From Pseudomonas sp. PB120 (GTDB lineage Bacteria > Pseudomonadota > Gammaproteobacteria > Pseudomonadales > Pseudomonadaceae), in the NCBI RefSeq assembly GCF_009761815.1, contig NZ_RWIN01000142.1, positions 62,001 through 126,000 of the forward strand: DNA of 64,000 nucleotides, in the 5' to 3' direction. Shown here piece by piece: positions 21,975-29,596 of this stretch (its first letter is position 1; each line of letters begins with the position of its first letter). The position numbers and the translations under genes are program-made. Under the pieces are notes generated by a model. The model did not search any database, was not told where the DNA came from, and saw only the letters and a program-made list of their open reading frames with translations.

Positions 21975-22445
21975 CTACTGCGGGCGAACGCGTAGGGTCA
22001 GACCCTTGAGGAAGTTACGCAGCAGCTGGTCGCCGCAGGTGCGGTAGTTGGTGTGGCCGAACTTGCGGAACAGCGCGCTCAGCTCAGGCTTGGACACCGG
22101 GAACTCGGCGGCCTTGAGGATCGCGTGCATGTCGTCTTCTTTCAGCTCGAAGGCCACGCGCAGTTTTTTCAGGATGATGTTGTTGGTCACCGGCACTTCG
22201 ATCGGCTGCGGCGGACGGCTTTCGTCCTTGCCGCGCTTGAAGATCACCAGGCCGTCGAGGAAGTGCGCCATGACTTCGTCCGGGCAGCGTACGAAGCCTT
22301 CCTCGTCCTCTTCTTTCTTGTCGAGGTAGGTCAGCAGGTCTTCCAGGCTCACGTCCATGCCGCCGAGCTTGATGATCTCGATGACTTTCTTGTCGCTGAT
22401 GTCGAGCATGTAGCGCACGCTGCGCAGTACGTCGTTATGAATCAT
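21975..22445 (-). CDS. yehS: DUF1456 / YehS-family protein
   Basis: The 156-residue protein consists of two similar helical halves: MIHNDVLRSVRYMLDISDKK and TNNIILKKLRVAFELKEDDM each open a unit followed by a shared pattern. This two-repeat layout is typical of YehS (DUF1456), whose function is not established. The ATG at 22445 is preferred to an in-frame TTG nine bases upstream. Confidence 0.85.
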   Translation of the reverse strand: MIHNDVLRSVRYMLDISDKKVIEIIKLGGMDVSLEDLLTYLDKKEEDEEGFVRCPDEVMAHFLDGLVIFKRGKDESRPPQPIEVPVTNNIILKKLRVAFELKEDDMHAILKAAEFPVSKPELSALFRKFGHTNYRTCGDQLLRNFLKGLTLRVRPQ

Positions 22446-22520
22446 GGTGTGCAATCCTGATATTCGGCAGTGGGCGCCGCATAAGCCGCGGCGCCAAAAA
22501 GTAGGGCGGCGTGAAAAGTC

Positions 22521-23231
22521 TTAGAACTTCTCTTTGCCGGACAGGTAGCGCCATTGCCCCAACGGCACCTTGCCGATGGACACGCCGCCGATGCGAATGC
22601 GGCGGATGGCGACGACCTTCAGGCCAACGGCCTGGCAGAACAGGGCGATCACGCCCGGTTGTGGGTTCTTCATCGCGAAACGCAGGCGGTTTTCGTTCTG
22701 CCAGCTGGCTTTGACCGCAGGCAATTCCTTGCCCTTGTAAGTCAGGCCGTGATTCAGGCGGTTGAGGCCGTGAGCGACCATTTCGCCTTCAACTTCCACC
22801 ACATACTCCTGCTCGATCTTCGCGGAGTCGGCGGTGAGTTTGCGCAGGATTTTCCAGTCCTGGGTGAACACCAACAGGCCACTGGCGTTGGCCTGCAGGT
22901 CGGTGCTGGCGGTCAGGCGCAGGAAGTGGCCCTTGAGCGGGCGTTTGCTGAAGCGGTGTTCTTCGCTCAGGGTGTCGGCGCTGAGGGTCGCCATGGCCGT
23001 TTCCGCATCCATGCCCACGGGCACGTTCAGCAGAATGGTTACCGGCTCCGGCGCGGTGGCCTTGGCTTCTGGGTCGAGCTCGACTTTCTGCGTGTCGACC
23101 TTGAATTGCGGCTCGTCGATGACTTCACCGTCCACGGTGACCCAGCCGCCCTCGATGAACAGCTCAGCCTCCCGACGGGAACAGCCGACGAGTTCGATGA
23201 GGCGTTTGGAGAGACGAATCGGGTCAGTCAT
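22521..23231 (-). CDS. RsuA/RluF-like pseudouridine synthase with atypical active-site motif
   Basis: An S4 domain (RLSKRLIELVGCSRREAELF) precedes a pseudouridine-synthase domain of the RsuA/RluB/RluE/RluF group, 236 residues in all. The usual catalytic motif G-R-L-D-x-x-S-x-G-L-L reads STDLQANASGLL here: the Asp sits seven rather than five residues before the Gly. The C-terminal VVAIRRIRIGGVSIG is canonical. The target RNA position cannot be assigned. Confidence 0.8.
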   Translation of the reverse strand: MTDPIRLSKRLIELVGCSRREAELFIEGGWVTVDGEVIDEPQFKVDTQKVELDPEAKATAPEPVTILLNVPVGMDAETAMATLSADTLSEEHRFSKRPLKGHFLRLTASTDLQANASGLLVFTQDWKILRKLTADSAKIEQEYVVEVEGEMVAHGLNRLNHGLTYKGKELPAVKASWQNENRLRFAMKNPQPGVIALFCQAVGLKVVAIRRIRIGGVSIGKVPLGQWRYLSGKEKF

Positions 23232-23322
23232 GACAGGGCCGTAACAAAAAGGGGGTGGGCATTGTACCTGCCTGGCGCCGGTTAATCCCGGCTCCATTTC
23301 AGTGTGACTGCTTTTTGTGGTG

Positions 23323-23796
23323 TCAGCCGTGGCCTGATTGCTGTTGGTTTTGACGCAAGCGCATATGCAATAACGGATACGGCTGGCCCATGCCATCGAC
23401 CTCCGAACGCCCGATCACCTCGAAACCCTGCTTGAAGTAAAACCCCAGGGCCTGCGGGTTCTGTTCGTTGACGTCCAGCTCATCGGCATTCAAGTGTTCC
23501 ATGGCATAGCGTAGCAGCTGCTTGCCGAGCCCCTGGCCACGGTGCGCCGGGTCGATGAAGAGCATTTCGATCTTGCCCGCCGCTACGCCGGCAAACCCGG
23601 TAATGCGCTGGCGCCGGTCTTTGGTGCAAATCAGCATCACCGCGTCGAGGTAACGGGTCAGCACCAGGTTCTTCAGCAGTTCGATGTAACTCTCGGGCAG
23701 AAAATCATGGGTGGCGCGCACCGAGGCTTCCCAGACTTGCGTGAGTTCTGCGTAATCGCTCAGTTTCGGCGTGTGGATGACCGAGTGGTGGCGCAT
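23323..23796 (-). CDS. GNAT-family N-acetyltransferase
   Basis: The 157-residue protein carries the acetyl-CoA-binding motif A (IEMLFIDPAHRGQGLGKQLL) and the C-terminal NPQALGFYFKQGFEVIGR, as in YjaB-like acetyltransferases. The start at 23796 (MRHHSV...) is taken because the longer reading overlaps the rimO terminator side without homology. The substrate is not predictable. Confidence 0.85.
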   Translation of the reverse strand: MRHHSVIHTPKLSDYAELTQVWEASVRATHDFLPESYIELLKNLVLTRYLDAVMLICTKDRRQRITGFAGVAAGKIEMLFIDPAHRGQGLGKQLLRYAMEHLNADELDVNEQNPQALGFYFKQGFEVIGRSEVDGMGQPYPLLHMRLRQNQQQSGHG

Positions 23797-23858
23797 GGCC
23801 GGATGCCCCTTTTCACCGTTGAGTGTGCGAGTCCTTTCTCCCACAAAACGATAGACGT

Positions 23859-23897
23859 AAAAAAGCCCCGCATCTCGTCAAGAGAGCGGGGCTTTTC
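23859..23897 (-). terminator. rimO intrinsic terminator
   Basis: Read on the minus strand, GAAAAGCCCCGC ... GCGGGGCTTTTTTAC forms a strong stem with a T-run just after the rimO stop. It separates rimO from the GNAT gene downstream. Confidence 0.88.
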
Positions 23898-23910
23898 GTA
23901 TTTTTTGCGT

Positions 23911-25233
23911 TTAGATCTGTTCAGCCCACAGGTCGTATTCGTCGGCGTCGGTGACTTTGCACCAGACTTTGTCGCCCGGCTTCAGGTTGCTGCCGTTGTC
24001 GATGAACACGTTGCCGTCGATTTCCGGGGCGTCGAAGAAGCAGCGGCCAACCGCGCCTTGCTCGTCGACTTCATCGACCAGCACTTCGATTTCACGGCCA
24101 ACGCGCATTTGCAGGCGCGCCGAGCTGATGGCTTGTTGATGCGCCATGAAGCGGTCCCAACGGTCCTGCTTGACGTCGTCCGGCACGATGGCCGCGTCCA
24201 GCAGGTTGGCCGGGGCACCTTCGACAGGCGAGTACTGGAAGCAGCCGACGCGGTCGAGTTGGGCTTCGGTCAGCCAGTCCAGCAGGTACTGGAAGTCTTC
24301 TTCCGTTTCGCCCGGGAAGCCAACGATGAAGGTCGAACGGATGATCAGGTCCGGGCAGATTTCGCGCCAGTTCTTGATGCGAGCCAGGGTCTTGTCTTCG
24401 AAAGCCGGGCGTTTCATGGCTTTCAGGACTTTCGGGCTGGCGTGCTGGAACGGGATGTCCAGGTACGGCAGGATTTTCCCGGCGGCCATCAGCGGGATCA
24501 GCTCGTCGACGTGCGGGTACGGGTAAACGTAGTGCAGACGGACCCAGACGCCGAGGGTGCTCAAGGCTTCGCAGAGTTCGGTCATGCGGGTTTTCACCGG
24601 CGCGCCATTCCAGAAACCGGTGCGGTACTTCACGTCGACGCCGTAGGCGCTGGTGTCTTGCGAGATCACCAACAGCTCTTTGACGCCGGCCTTGACCAGG
24701 CGCTGGGCCTCGTCGAGCACATCACCGACCGGACGGCTGACCAGCTTGCCGCGCATCGACGGGATGATGCAGAAGCTGCAGCTGTGGTTGCAGCCTTCGG
24801 AAATCTTCAGGTAGGCGTAATGGCGTGGAGTCAGCTTGATGCCTTGCGGTGGCACCAGGTCGATCAGTGGGTTGTGATCCTGGCGCGGCGGCACGACGTC
24901 ATGCACGGCGTTGACCACTTGCTCGTATTGCTGCGGACCGGTCACGGCCAGCACGCTCGGGTGCACGTTGCGGATGGCACCTTCTTCGACGCCCATGCAG
25001 CCGGTCACGATGACTTTGCCGTTTTCCTTGATGGCTTCGCCGATCACTTCCAGCGACTCAGCCTTGGCGGAATCGATGAAGCCGCAGGTGTTGACCACCA
25101 CGACGTCCGCGTCCTGATAAGTGGACACGACGTCATAGCCTTCCATGCGCAGCTGGGTAAGGATGCGCTCGGAGTCGACCAGTGCTTTGGGGCACCCTAG
25201 CGATACAAACCCTACACGTGGATTATTACTCAT
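23911..25233 (-). CDS. rimO: Ribosomal protein S12 methylthiotransferase RimO, with prophage-supplied N-terminus
   Basis: RimO adds a methylthio group to an aspartate of ribosomal protein S12. The 440-residue protein has the UPF0004 domain ([12 protein letters not shown]), the radical SAM motif CNHSCSFC and a C-terminal TRAM domain. Its first codons ([15 protein letters not shown]) differ from the displaced native start at 58043 ([20 protein letters not shown]). The crossover falls within TGCCC, so about 15 codons, the leader and the promoter come from the prophage end. The reading frame is preserved. Confidence 0.96.
   Translation of the reverse strand: MSNNPRVGFVSLGCPKALVDSERILTQLRMEGYDVVSTYQDADVVVVNTCGFIDSAKAESLEVIGEAIKENGKVIVTGCMGVEEGAIRNVHPSVLAVTGPQQYEQVVNAVHDVVPPRQDHNPLIDLVPPQGIKLTPRHYAYLKISEGCNHSCSFCIIPSMRGKLVSRPVGDVLDEAQRLVKAGVKELLVISQDTSAYGVDVKYRTGFWNGAPVKTRMTELCEALSTLGVWVRLHYVYPYPHVDELIPLMAAGKILPYLDIPFQHASPKVLKAMKRPAFEDKTLARIKNWREICPDLIIRSTFIVGFPGETEEDFQYLLDWLTEAQLDRVGCFQYSPVEGAPANLLDAAIVPDDVKQDRWDRFMAHQQAISSARLQMRVGREIEVLVDEVDEQGAVGRCFFDAPEIDGNVFIDNGSNLKPGDKVWCKVTDADEYDLWAEQI
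25190..25194. other. attL core (inside rimO)
   Basis: GGGCA (TGCCC in the rimO sense) is shared with 57985-57989. Upstream of it, in the rimO sense, the two copies are alike but diverged; beyond it they are unrelated. The exact 2-3 bp exchanged by the recombinase cannot be fixed by reading alone. Confidence 0.75.
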
Positions 25234-25250
25234 ATACTCATAGCCTGCAG

Positions 25251-25310
25251 GGTTCGCCCTGGTCGAATTTCAAGGCGCGCGATTCTAAACGCTGGTCAAA
25301 AAATGCGCAA
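25251..25310 (-). promoter_or_regulatory. Phage-borne promoter-like sequence driving rimO
   Basis: On the minus strand TTGCGC-N17-TAGAAT stands upstream of the new rimO start, inside prophage DNA. The native leader at the right end also holds a TAGAAT hexamer. It is inferred that the prophage end brings a substitute promoter. Confidence 0.5.
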
Positions 25311-25357
25311 AAACAATTATCGCGATTGGTTGGCGTTCTCATTGGGAGGAGGAAGGT

Positions 25358-26404
25358 ATGTCTAATAGGGAAAATATCAAAGTAGGTACAGCAAAGGGCG
25401 GAAGGATTTATGTTGTGCGGAGAAACTCAAGCAAAGCAAACGGATTGTCAGGTTTGCTTGGAGCGCTATTCTCCTACGCCGCAGCGTTATCTGTTGTTTA
25501 TGGCTTGCTGTCATTTAATCGCCCGGATGTCATTGAAAAAGCGTTTGAAAACAAAGTCGCGTTAGGTGCGTTAATATTCGGTGCTGGTGCGGTTTTGATT
25601 GCTTTTGCACTTTTGATGTCAACGTTGGGTACTGCTACTTTTGAAAAGGTTAGTAGTAGTCTTGATGGGCAGGTTAATATAACTTCTTCATTGTCTAAAC
25701 TCGGTCGTTGGGCAATTCGCATCGCGACTGGGGTAGACTTTGCAGCGCTGGAAGCAGAGAGTAAACTTGCAAAGTCCGCATCTAATGATGATTTAGTTGG
25801 GCTGAAGGAGGATTTTTTTAGTTATGGCGCGGTGTCCAGTGATACGCCTTTTGAAATTTATATCTCGAGTATACTGAAATCTCTTTCTGCCTATGCTACA
25901 AGCTCTGAAGTCACAGCGACCAAGCTATTGGATAAGGGTGTGGCTTTCATGGCGGGCGGATTGGTTTTCTATGTCGTTGCTATTGTCATTTGGCAAATGT
26001 TTGCGAACCTAACGCACCCAGATCCAAATGTAATGTTTGTTGGGATGGCCGCCTGCTCAATGACTTTTGTTATTGTGGAGTTTCTTGCTGCCTGGTTCTT
26101 TAAGCAGTATCGATATTATGTAGAAGTTTCATTGTCCTGCCTAAGGGTTAGGTCCGTGTATGACCGTTATCTATTGAGTTACTATGCTTTGCGAGAGTTT
26201 AAAGGCGAGGCTGATGAAAGCATTCGCGATAAAATGACTGAAATTCTCAAGGAAGACGCGGGCTGGCCAACTTATAAAGGGGGGGTAGCTAACGATTTCA
26301 ACTATATGATCGAGTCCATGGGGGTTGTCCATACAACTATGGAGAAGATGAGGGGTGTTTTTCAGTCGAAGAAGGAAACAGAATCGAAAGCCGATAAAGT
26401 ATGA
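25358..26404 (+). CDS. Polytopic membrane protein of unknown function, coupled to the recombinase
   Basis: The 348-residue protein has about four membrane segments: two near residues 30-90 (SGLLGALFSYAAALSVVYGL; ALGALIFGAGAVLIAFALLM) and two near 190-250 (FMAGGLVFYVVAIVIWQMF; MTFVIVEFLAAWFF). A soluble middle and a charged tail complete it. GGGAGGAGG precedes the ATG. It is visibly AT-richer than its neighbours and overlaps the recombinase start by 4 bp. I do not recognise the family; superinfection exclusion or another conversion function is possible but not shown. Confidence 0.75.
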   Translation: MSNRENIKVGTAKGGRIYVVRRNSSKANGLSGLLGALFSYAAALSVVYGLLSFNRPDVIEKAFENKVALGALIFGAGAVLIAFALLMSTLGTATFEKVSSSLDGQVNITSSLSKLGRWAIRIATGVDFAALEAESKLAKSASNDDLVGLKEDFFSYGAVSSDTPFEIYISSILKSLSAYATSSEVTATKLLDKGVAFMAGGLVFYVVAIVIWQMFANLTHPDPNVMFVGMAACSMTFVIVEFLAAWFFKQYRYYVEVSLSCLRVRSVYDRYLLSYYALREFKGEADESIRDKMTEILKEDAGWPTYKGGVANDFNYMIESMGVVHTTMEKMRGVFQSKKETESKADKV

Positions 26405-28020
26405 GTGCTGGTAGTGTCAAAGTATTTAGTTATCTTCGCTTTTCAGATCCTCGACAGGCTGCTGGGAGTAGTGCGGACCGCCAACTTGCCTACGCTGCAA
26501 CCTGGGCGGCAAAGAACGGTATGGAGTTGGATGCGACACTCACACTCAAAGATGAGGGATTGTCTGCTTACCACCAGCGGCACGTCACTCAGGGGGCGTT
26601 AGGAGTTTTCCTCCGGGCAATCGAGGACGGGCGGATCGCCAGCGGATCAGTCCTGGTAGTTGAAGGCTTGGACCGCTTGAGTCGAGCGGAGCCTATACAG
26701 GCTCAGGCTCAGTTGGCCCAGATCATCAATGCAGGTATTACAGTCGTCACCGCTAGCGATGGGCGCGAGTACAACCGGGCGGGTTTGAAGGCGCAGCCAA
26801 TGGACCTGGTCTATTCGCTCCTGGTGATGATACGGGCGCATGAAGAATCCGACACAAAGAGCAAGCGCGTTAAAGCCGCGATCCGCCGACAGTGCGAAGG
26901 GTGGCTAGCCGGCTCATTCCGTGGATTGATCCGCAATGGAAAAGACCCGCAATGGTTGCGGTGGAGCGATCAGGGTTGGGAACTGATCCCTGAGCGCGTC
27001 AGCGCCGTACGTCGAGCTCTGGAGTTGTATCAACAAGGTCTTGGTGCCGGACGAGCAGCCAACGTGATGCACCAGGAGGGATTCGAACTTTCCAGTTGGG
27101 GGATTTCTGGCCAGCAAGTTTACCGACTGATCAAGTTACCCGCGCTGCGCGGAGTCAAGCGGCTGGCTGTGGATGGCGAGGCTTACATGCTCGAGGAGTA
27201 TTACCCTCGGATTCTCTCCGACACGGAGTGGGCAGAACTCCAACATCTGGCTAGCCAACGACACCGACGCCGTGGAGCTGGTGAAATACCCGGGATCATT
27301 ACCGGCATCGGCCTCACCTATTGCGGTTACTGCGGTACCGCTCTGGTGGCTCAAAACATCATGCACCGTCGGCGCGAGGATGGAAGTCTCGCCGATGGCA
27401 ATAGACGTCTGCACTGCACTTCATACAGCAAGAACGGCGGCTGCTCGGCAAGTGGCAGCTGCAGCGTCGTGCCAATTGAGCGTGCGCTGCTGAACTTCTG
27501 TTCTGACCAACTCAACCTGCAGCGCTTGCTGCAGGTTGGAGATGATGGCCAAGGTGTTCGCCGCCAGTTGGTCGTTGCCCGTGCAGCAGCGGAGAAAATC
27601 ACCGCACAGCTCGGCAAAATCACGGAGGCGCTGCTGGATGATGAAAGTGGTTCGGCCCCCCTCGCATTTGTCCGCAAGGCTCGCGAGCTGGAAGCGCAGC
27701 AAGTCCTTGCCGAGCAGAAGGTTGTGCAGTTGGAGTACGAGCTGTCTGCAGTGTCCGGAGCTTCCAGGCCTGCACAGGCAGAGCGATGGGAGGAGCTGTC
27801 GGAATTGGTGTCCGCCGGGAATTACGACGCGAGGGAGAAAGTCCGCCAGTTGGTCATGGATACGTTCGAGCGGATTGTCATCTTTATGAGGGGGCTGGAT
27901 CCAGATGGTCGAAAAGGGCGATCCATTGATGTGCAGTTGTTATCCCGCACAGGTCAGCACCGGTTGATCCAGATTGATAGACGCAGCGGGAATTGGGTGG
28001 CCAGCGAAGATTGGGATTAG
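26401..28020 (+). CDS. Large serine recombinase (prophage integrase)
   Basis: The 539-residue enzyme has the resolvase catalytic domain with nucleophile Ser15 (SYLRFSDPRQ), the arginine-bearing EGLDRLSR region, a recombinase domain (residues ~180-280), a zinc ribbon (LTYCGYCGTAL ... LHCTSYSKNGGC) and a coiled C-terminal part. It is expected to catalyse attP x attB exchange in rimO. Its location beside attL supports this. P2-like phages usually carry tyrosine integrases instead. Confidence 0.93.
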   Translation: MSAGSVKVFSYLRFSDPRQAAGSSADRQLAYAATWAAKNGMELDATLTLKDEGLSAYHQRHVTQGALGVFLRAIEDGRIASGSVLVVEGLDRLSRAEPIQAQAQLAQIINAGITVVTASDGREYNRAGLKAQPMDLVYSLLVMIRAHEESDTKSKRVKAAIRRQCEGWLAGSFRGLIRNGKDPQWLRWSDQGWELIPERVSAVRRALELYQQGLGAGRAANVMHQEGFELSSWGISGQQVYRLIKLPALRGVKRLAVDGEAYMLEEYYPRILSDTEWAELQHLASQRHRRRGAGEIPGIITGIGLTYCGYCGTALVAQNIMHRRREDGSLADGNRRLHCTSYSKNGGCSASGSCSVVPIERALLNFCSDQLNLQRLLQVGDDGQGVRRQLVVARAAAEKITAQLGKITEALLDDESGSAPLAFVRKARELEAQQVLAEQKVVQLEYELSAVSGASRPAQAERWEELSELVSAGNYDAREKVRQLVMDTFERIVIFMRGLDPDGRKGRSIDVQLLSRTGQHRLIQIDRRSGNWVASEDWD

Positions 28021-28036
28021 AGGGCTGCTTGTGATA

Positions 28037-28052
28037 CTGTTTGTATATACAG
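28037..28052 (+). promoter_or_regulatory. LexA (SOS) box upstream of the DUF1654 gene
   Basis: CTGTTTGTATATACAG is a close match to the LexA consensus CTG-N10-CAG with an AT-rich centre. It lies 17 bp upstream of the ATG at 28070. Confidence 0.88.
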
Positions 28053-28069
28053 TAGTGGCTAGGTGCCTT

Positions 28070-28321
28070 ATGCTTGTTCATCCCGTTGTCTTTTTCCAAT
28101 CGTTCTCGCGTTACGAGCAACTCAATTCTCGAGTCCATCGCCAGGTTAACAGCCCGGCCGCGCAAGCTAAGCGACAGACGGTAATTGTCCGGCAGTCCAG
28201 TGAGCGGTTGGAGGACTGGGATAAATTGATCGAGCAACTGGACGCAGAAGAGAGCGTGCGCGTGACGCTGCTGGGGGATGGTGTCGCTCAATTAAGGTGG
28301 ACGAATCAGCATTCCTGTTGA
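28070..28321 (+). CDS. DUF1654-family protein under SOS control
   Basis: The 83-residue protein (FSRYEQLNSRVHRQVNSPAA, then EDWDKLIEQL and AQLRWT) resembles the DUF1654 family seen in Pseudomonas chromosomes and prophages. The ATG at 28070 is chosen because the LexA box lies just upstream; the longer reading would overlap the recombinase end and bury the operator. The function is not known; induction by DNA damage is inferred. Confidence 0.7.
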   Translation: MLVHPVVFFQSFSRYEQLNSRVHRQVNSPAAQAKRQTVIVRQSSERLEDWDKLIEQLDAEESVRVTLLGDGVAQLRWTNQHSC

Positions 28322-28355
28322 GTAGGTTGCGGCTAATAAATTCGCAGGCACAAAA

Positions 28356-28395
28356 TAAGCCGCCGGTATTGACTATATGTTAGCCGGCGGCTAAC
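28356..28395 (+). promoter_or_regulatory. Promoter with repressor palindromes ahead of the 28457 operon
   Basis: A promoter-like TTGACT-N17-TAACTT (28369-28397) has the perfect palindrome GTTAGCCGGCGGCTAAC (28379-28395) in its spacer and a second site TAAGCCGCCGGTAT at 28356. The same motif occurs three times in the cI-cro region, so the CI-type repressor probably silences this operon. Confidence 0.75.
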
Positions 28396-28456
28396 TTGTC
28401 TCCGTCAGTTCAAGTCAGCACTTAGCGCTGCCCTGATCGCTTCGGAGGTCCCCAGT

Positions 28457-29014
28457 ATGAATACCCTCAACCTTTCTTCTGATTCCCGGTCGCAGTTGAC
28501 CTGGCAGGTCAGCCAGAACGGCACCTTCCCTCACCCCCTGCACAACGAGAACGGCGTGAGCTGTGCCACGGCCTACGTAGTCATTGAGCAGTGCGCCAGA
28601 GCCGTATCTGTGCGCGTCGAATTGGGCGATAGCGTCAACACCATCACCTTGGCCCACCGTAAAAATACTGCTGAGCGGGTTGCCCTTTATCTGGAAGAGC
28701 TGGCCAACGGTGTTTCCCTTCGCAGCGTGCCGGAGGTTGACGAGTACCTGCTAGTGAGTGGCATGGAGTCAGTGCTGCTCGCTGCGGTTCGATTGCGCAA
28801 AGGTACCTATCACCTTCCTGCTGACGGGATTGAACACCTTGACCTGTTGCTGCATCCCAGCAATAGCGATCCTTCGCGCACAGTCTTTCGCTTCGAGCTG
28901 GACAGTGTCGGGCTGACCCTGCCGCTGCTGTTGCCCAATGATCGGGTGCTAGCCTACGAACTGCTTTCTGGTTGCGTTCAAGAACTGATTGCCAACTACC
29001 GCTGCGCGGCTTAG
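28457..29014 (+). CDS. Prophage early protein of unknown function (185 aa)
   Basis: The product is soluble, with no recognisable domain or membrane segment. It begins MNTLNLSSDSRSQLTWQVSQ after GGAGG. It is the first gene of a three-gene operon behind a promoter carrying the repressor palindrome, so early lytic expression is expected. No function is assigned. Confidence 0.7.
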   Translation: MNTLNLSSDSRSQLTWQVSQNGTFPHPLHNENGVSCATAYVVIEQCARAVSVRVELGDSVNTITLAHRKNTAERVALYLEELANGVSLRSVPEVDEYLLVSGMESVLLAAVRLRKGTYHLPADGIEHLDLLLHPSNSDPSRTVFRFELDSVGLTLPLLLPNDRVLAYELLSGCVQELIANYRCAA

Positions 29015-29030
29015 GGGAATGGGGGCGACC

Positions 29031-29252
29031 ATGACTATGAACATCACCCTTTCAGAACTAGACAAACGACTGCTGACCAAAGGCATCGCTGGCTGGAGAA
29101 ATGCGAATGCGGACATAGACACCGCGATTGAGTCCGAAAACTGGTGTGCTATAGATGGAGCCCAGAACGCCCGGTCACTGCATGCGAATACCATCGCATT
29201 GATAGTCAACAAGTACACAGACACCACAGCAGAGCAGGGGGCACGGCCATGA
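29031..29252 (+). CDS. Small prophage early protein (73 aa)
   Basis: The protein MTMNITLSELDKRLLTKGIA... is acidic and helical, without known motifs. The ATG at 29031 follows GGGGGCG. Its stop overlaps the next start (ATGA), which supports it as a real coupled gene. The role is unknown. Confidence 0.6.
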   Translation: MTMNITLSELDKRLLTKGIAGWRNANADIDTAIESENWCAIDGAQNARSLHANTIALIVNKYTDTTAEQGARP

Positions 29253-29596
29253 TCGGTATTCCCAAGACAGGCACTCTGGAACATGGCTTTATCAGCGCCA
29301 ATGTCACTAGCGGTTATCAGTTCACTACCATCGACGGCCGCCCGGCGCGACTGGCGATCATCGACGACCAGGGCAACGTCGTCGAGTCTGGCGACGCTGT
29401 AGCCCGGGAAGCTTGGAACGTGTGCATCGCTGTGATTAAGAACTTCAAGATCGGACAGGGCCATATCGTGGTGCACAGCGCACCACCAGGATTAGTCAGA
29501 CAGAACACACCGAAACCGCATAAGCGTGCCAGAAGAAATGTCGATCTGGATGCGATCAGCCCAGCAACACCCGCTGCCAGTGGTCTTCGCCAATGA
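29249..29596 (+). CDS. Small prophage early protein (115 aa)
   Basis: The product begins MIGIPKTGTLEHGFISANVT and has a basic tail (KPHKRARRNVD), so nucleic-acid binding is conceivable. It is coupled to the preceding gene by a 4-bp overlap. Its 3' end overlaps the convergent BRCT gene by 41 bp. No family is recognised. Confidence 0.6.
   Translation: MIGIPKTGTLEHGFISANVTSGYQFTTIDGRPARLAIIDDQGNVVESGDAVAREAWNVCIAVIKNFKIGQGHIVVHSAPPGLVRQNTPKPHKRARRNVDLDAISPATPAASGLRQ

Noticed and set aside
23542-25200. 552-codon plus-strand frame opposite rimO
   Set aside because: Antisense to conserved rimO coding sequence, with no domain motif.
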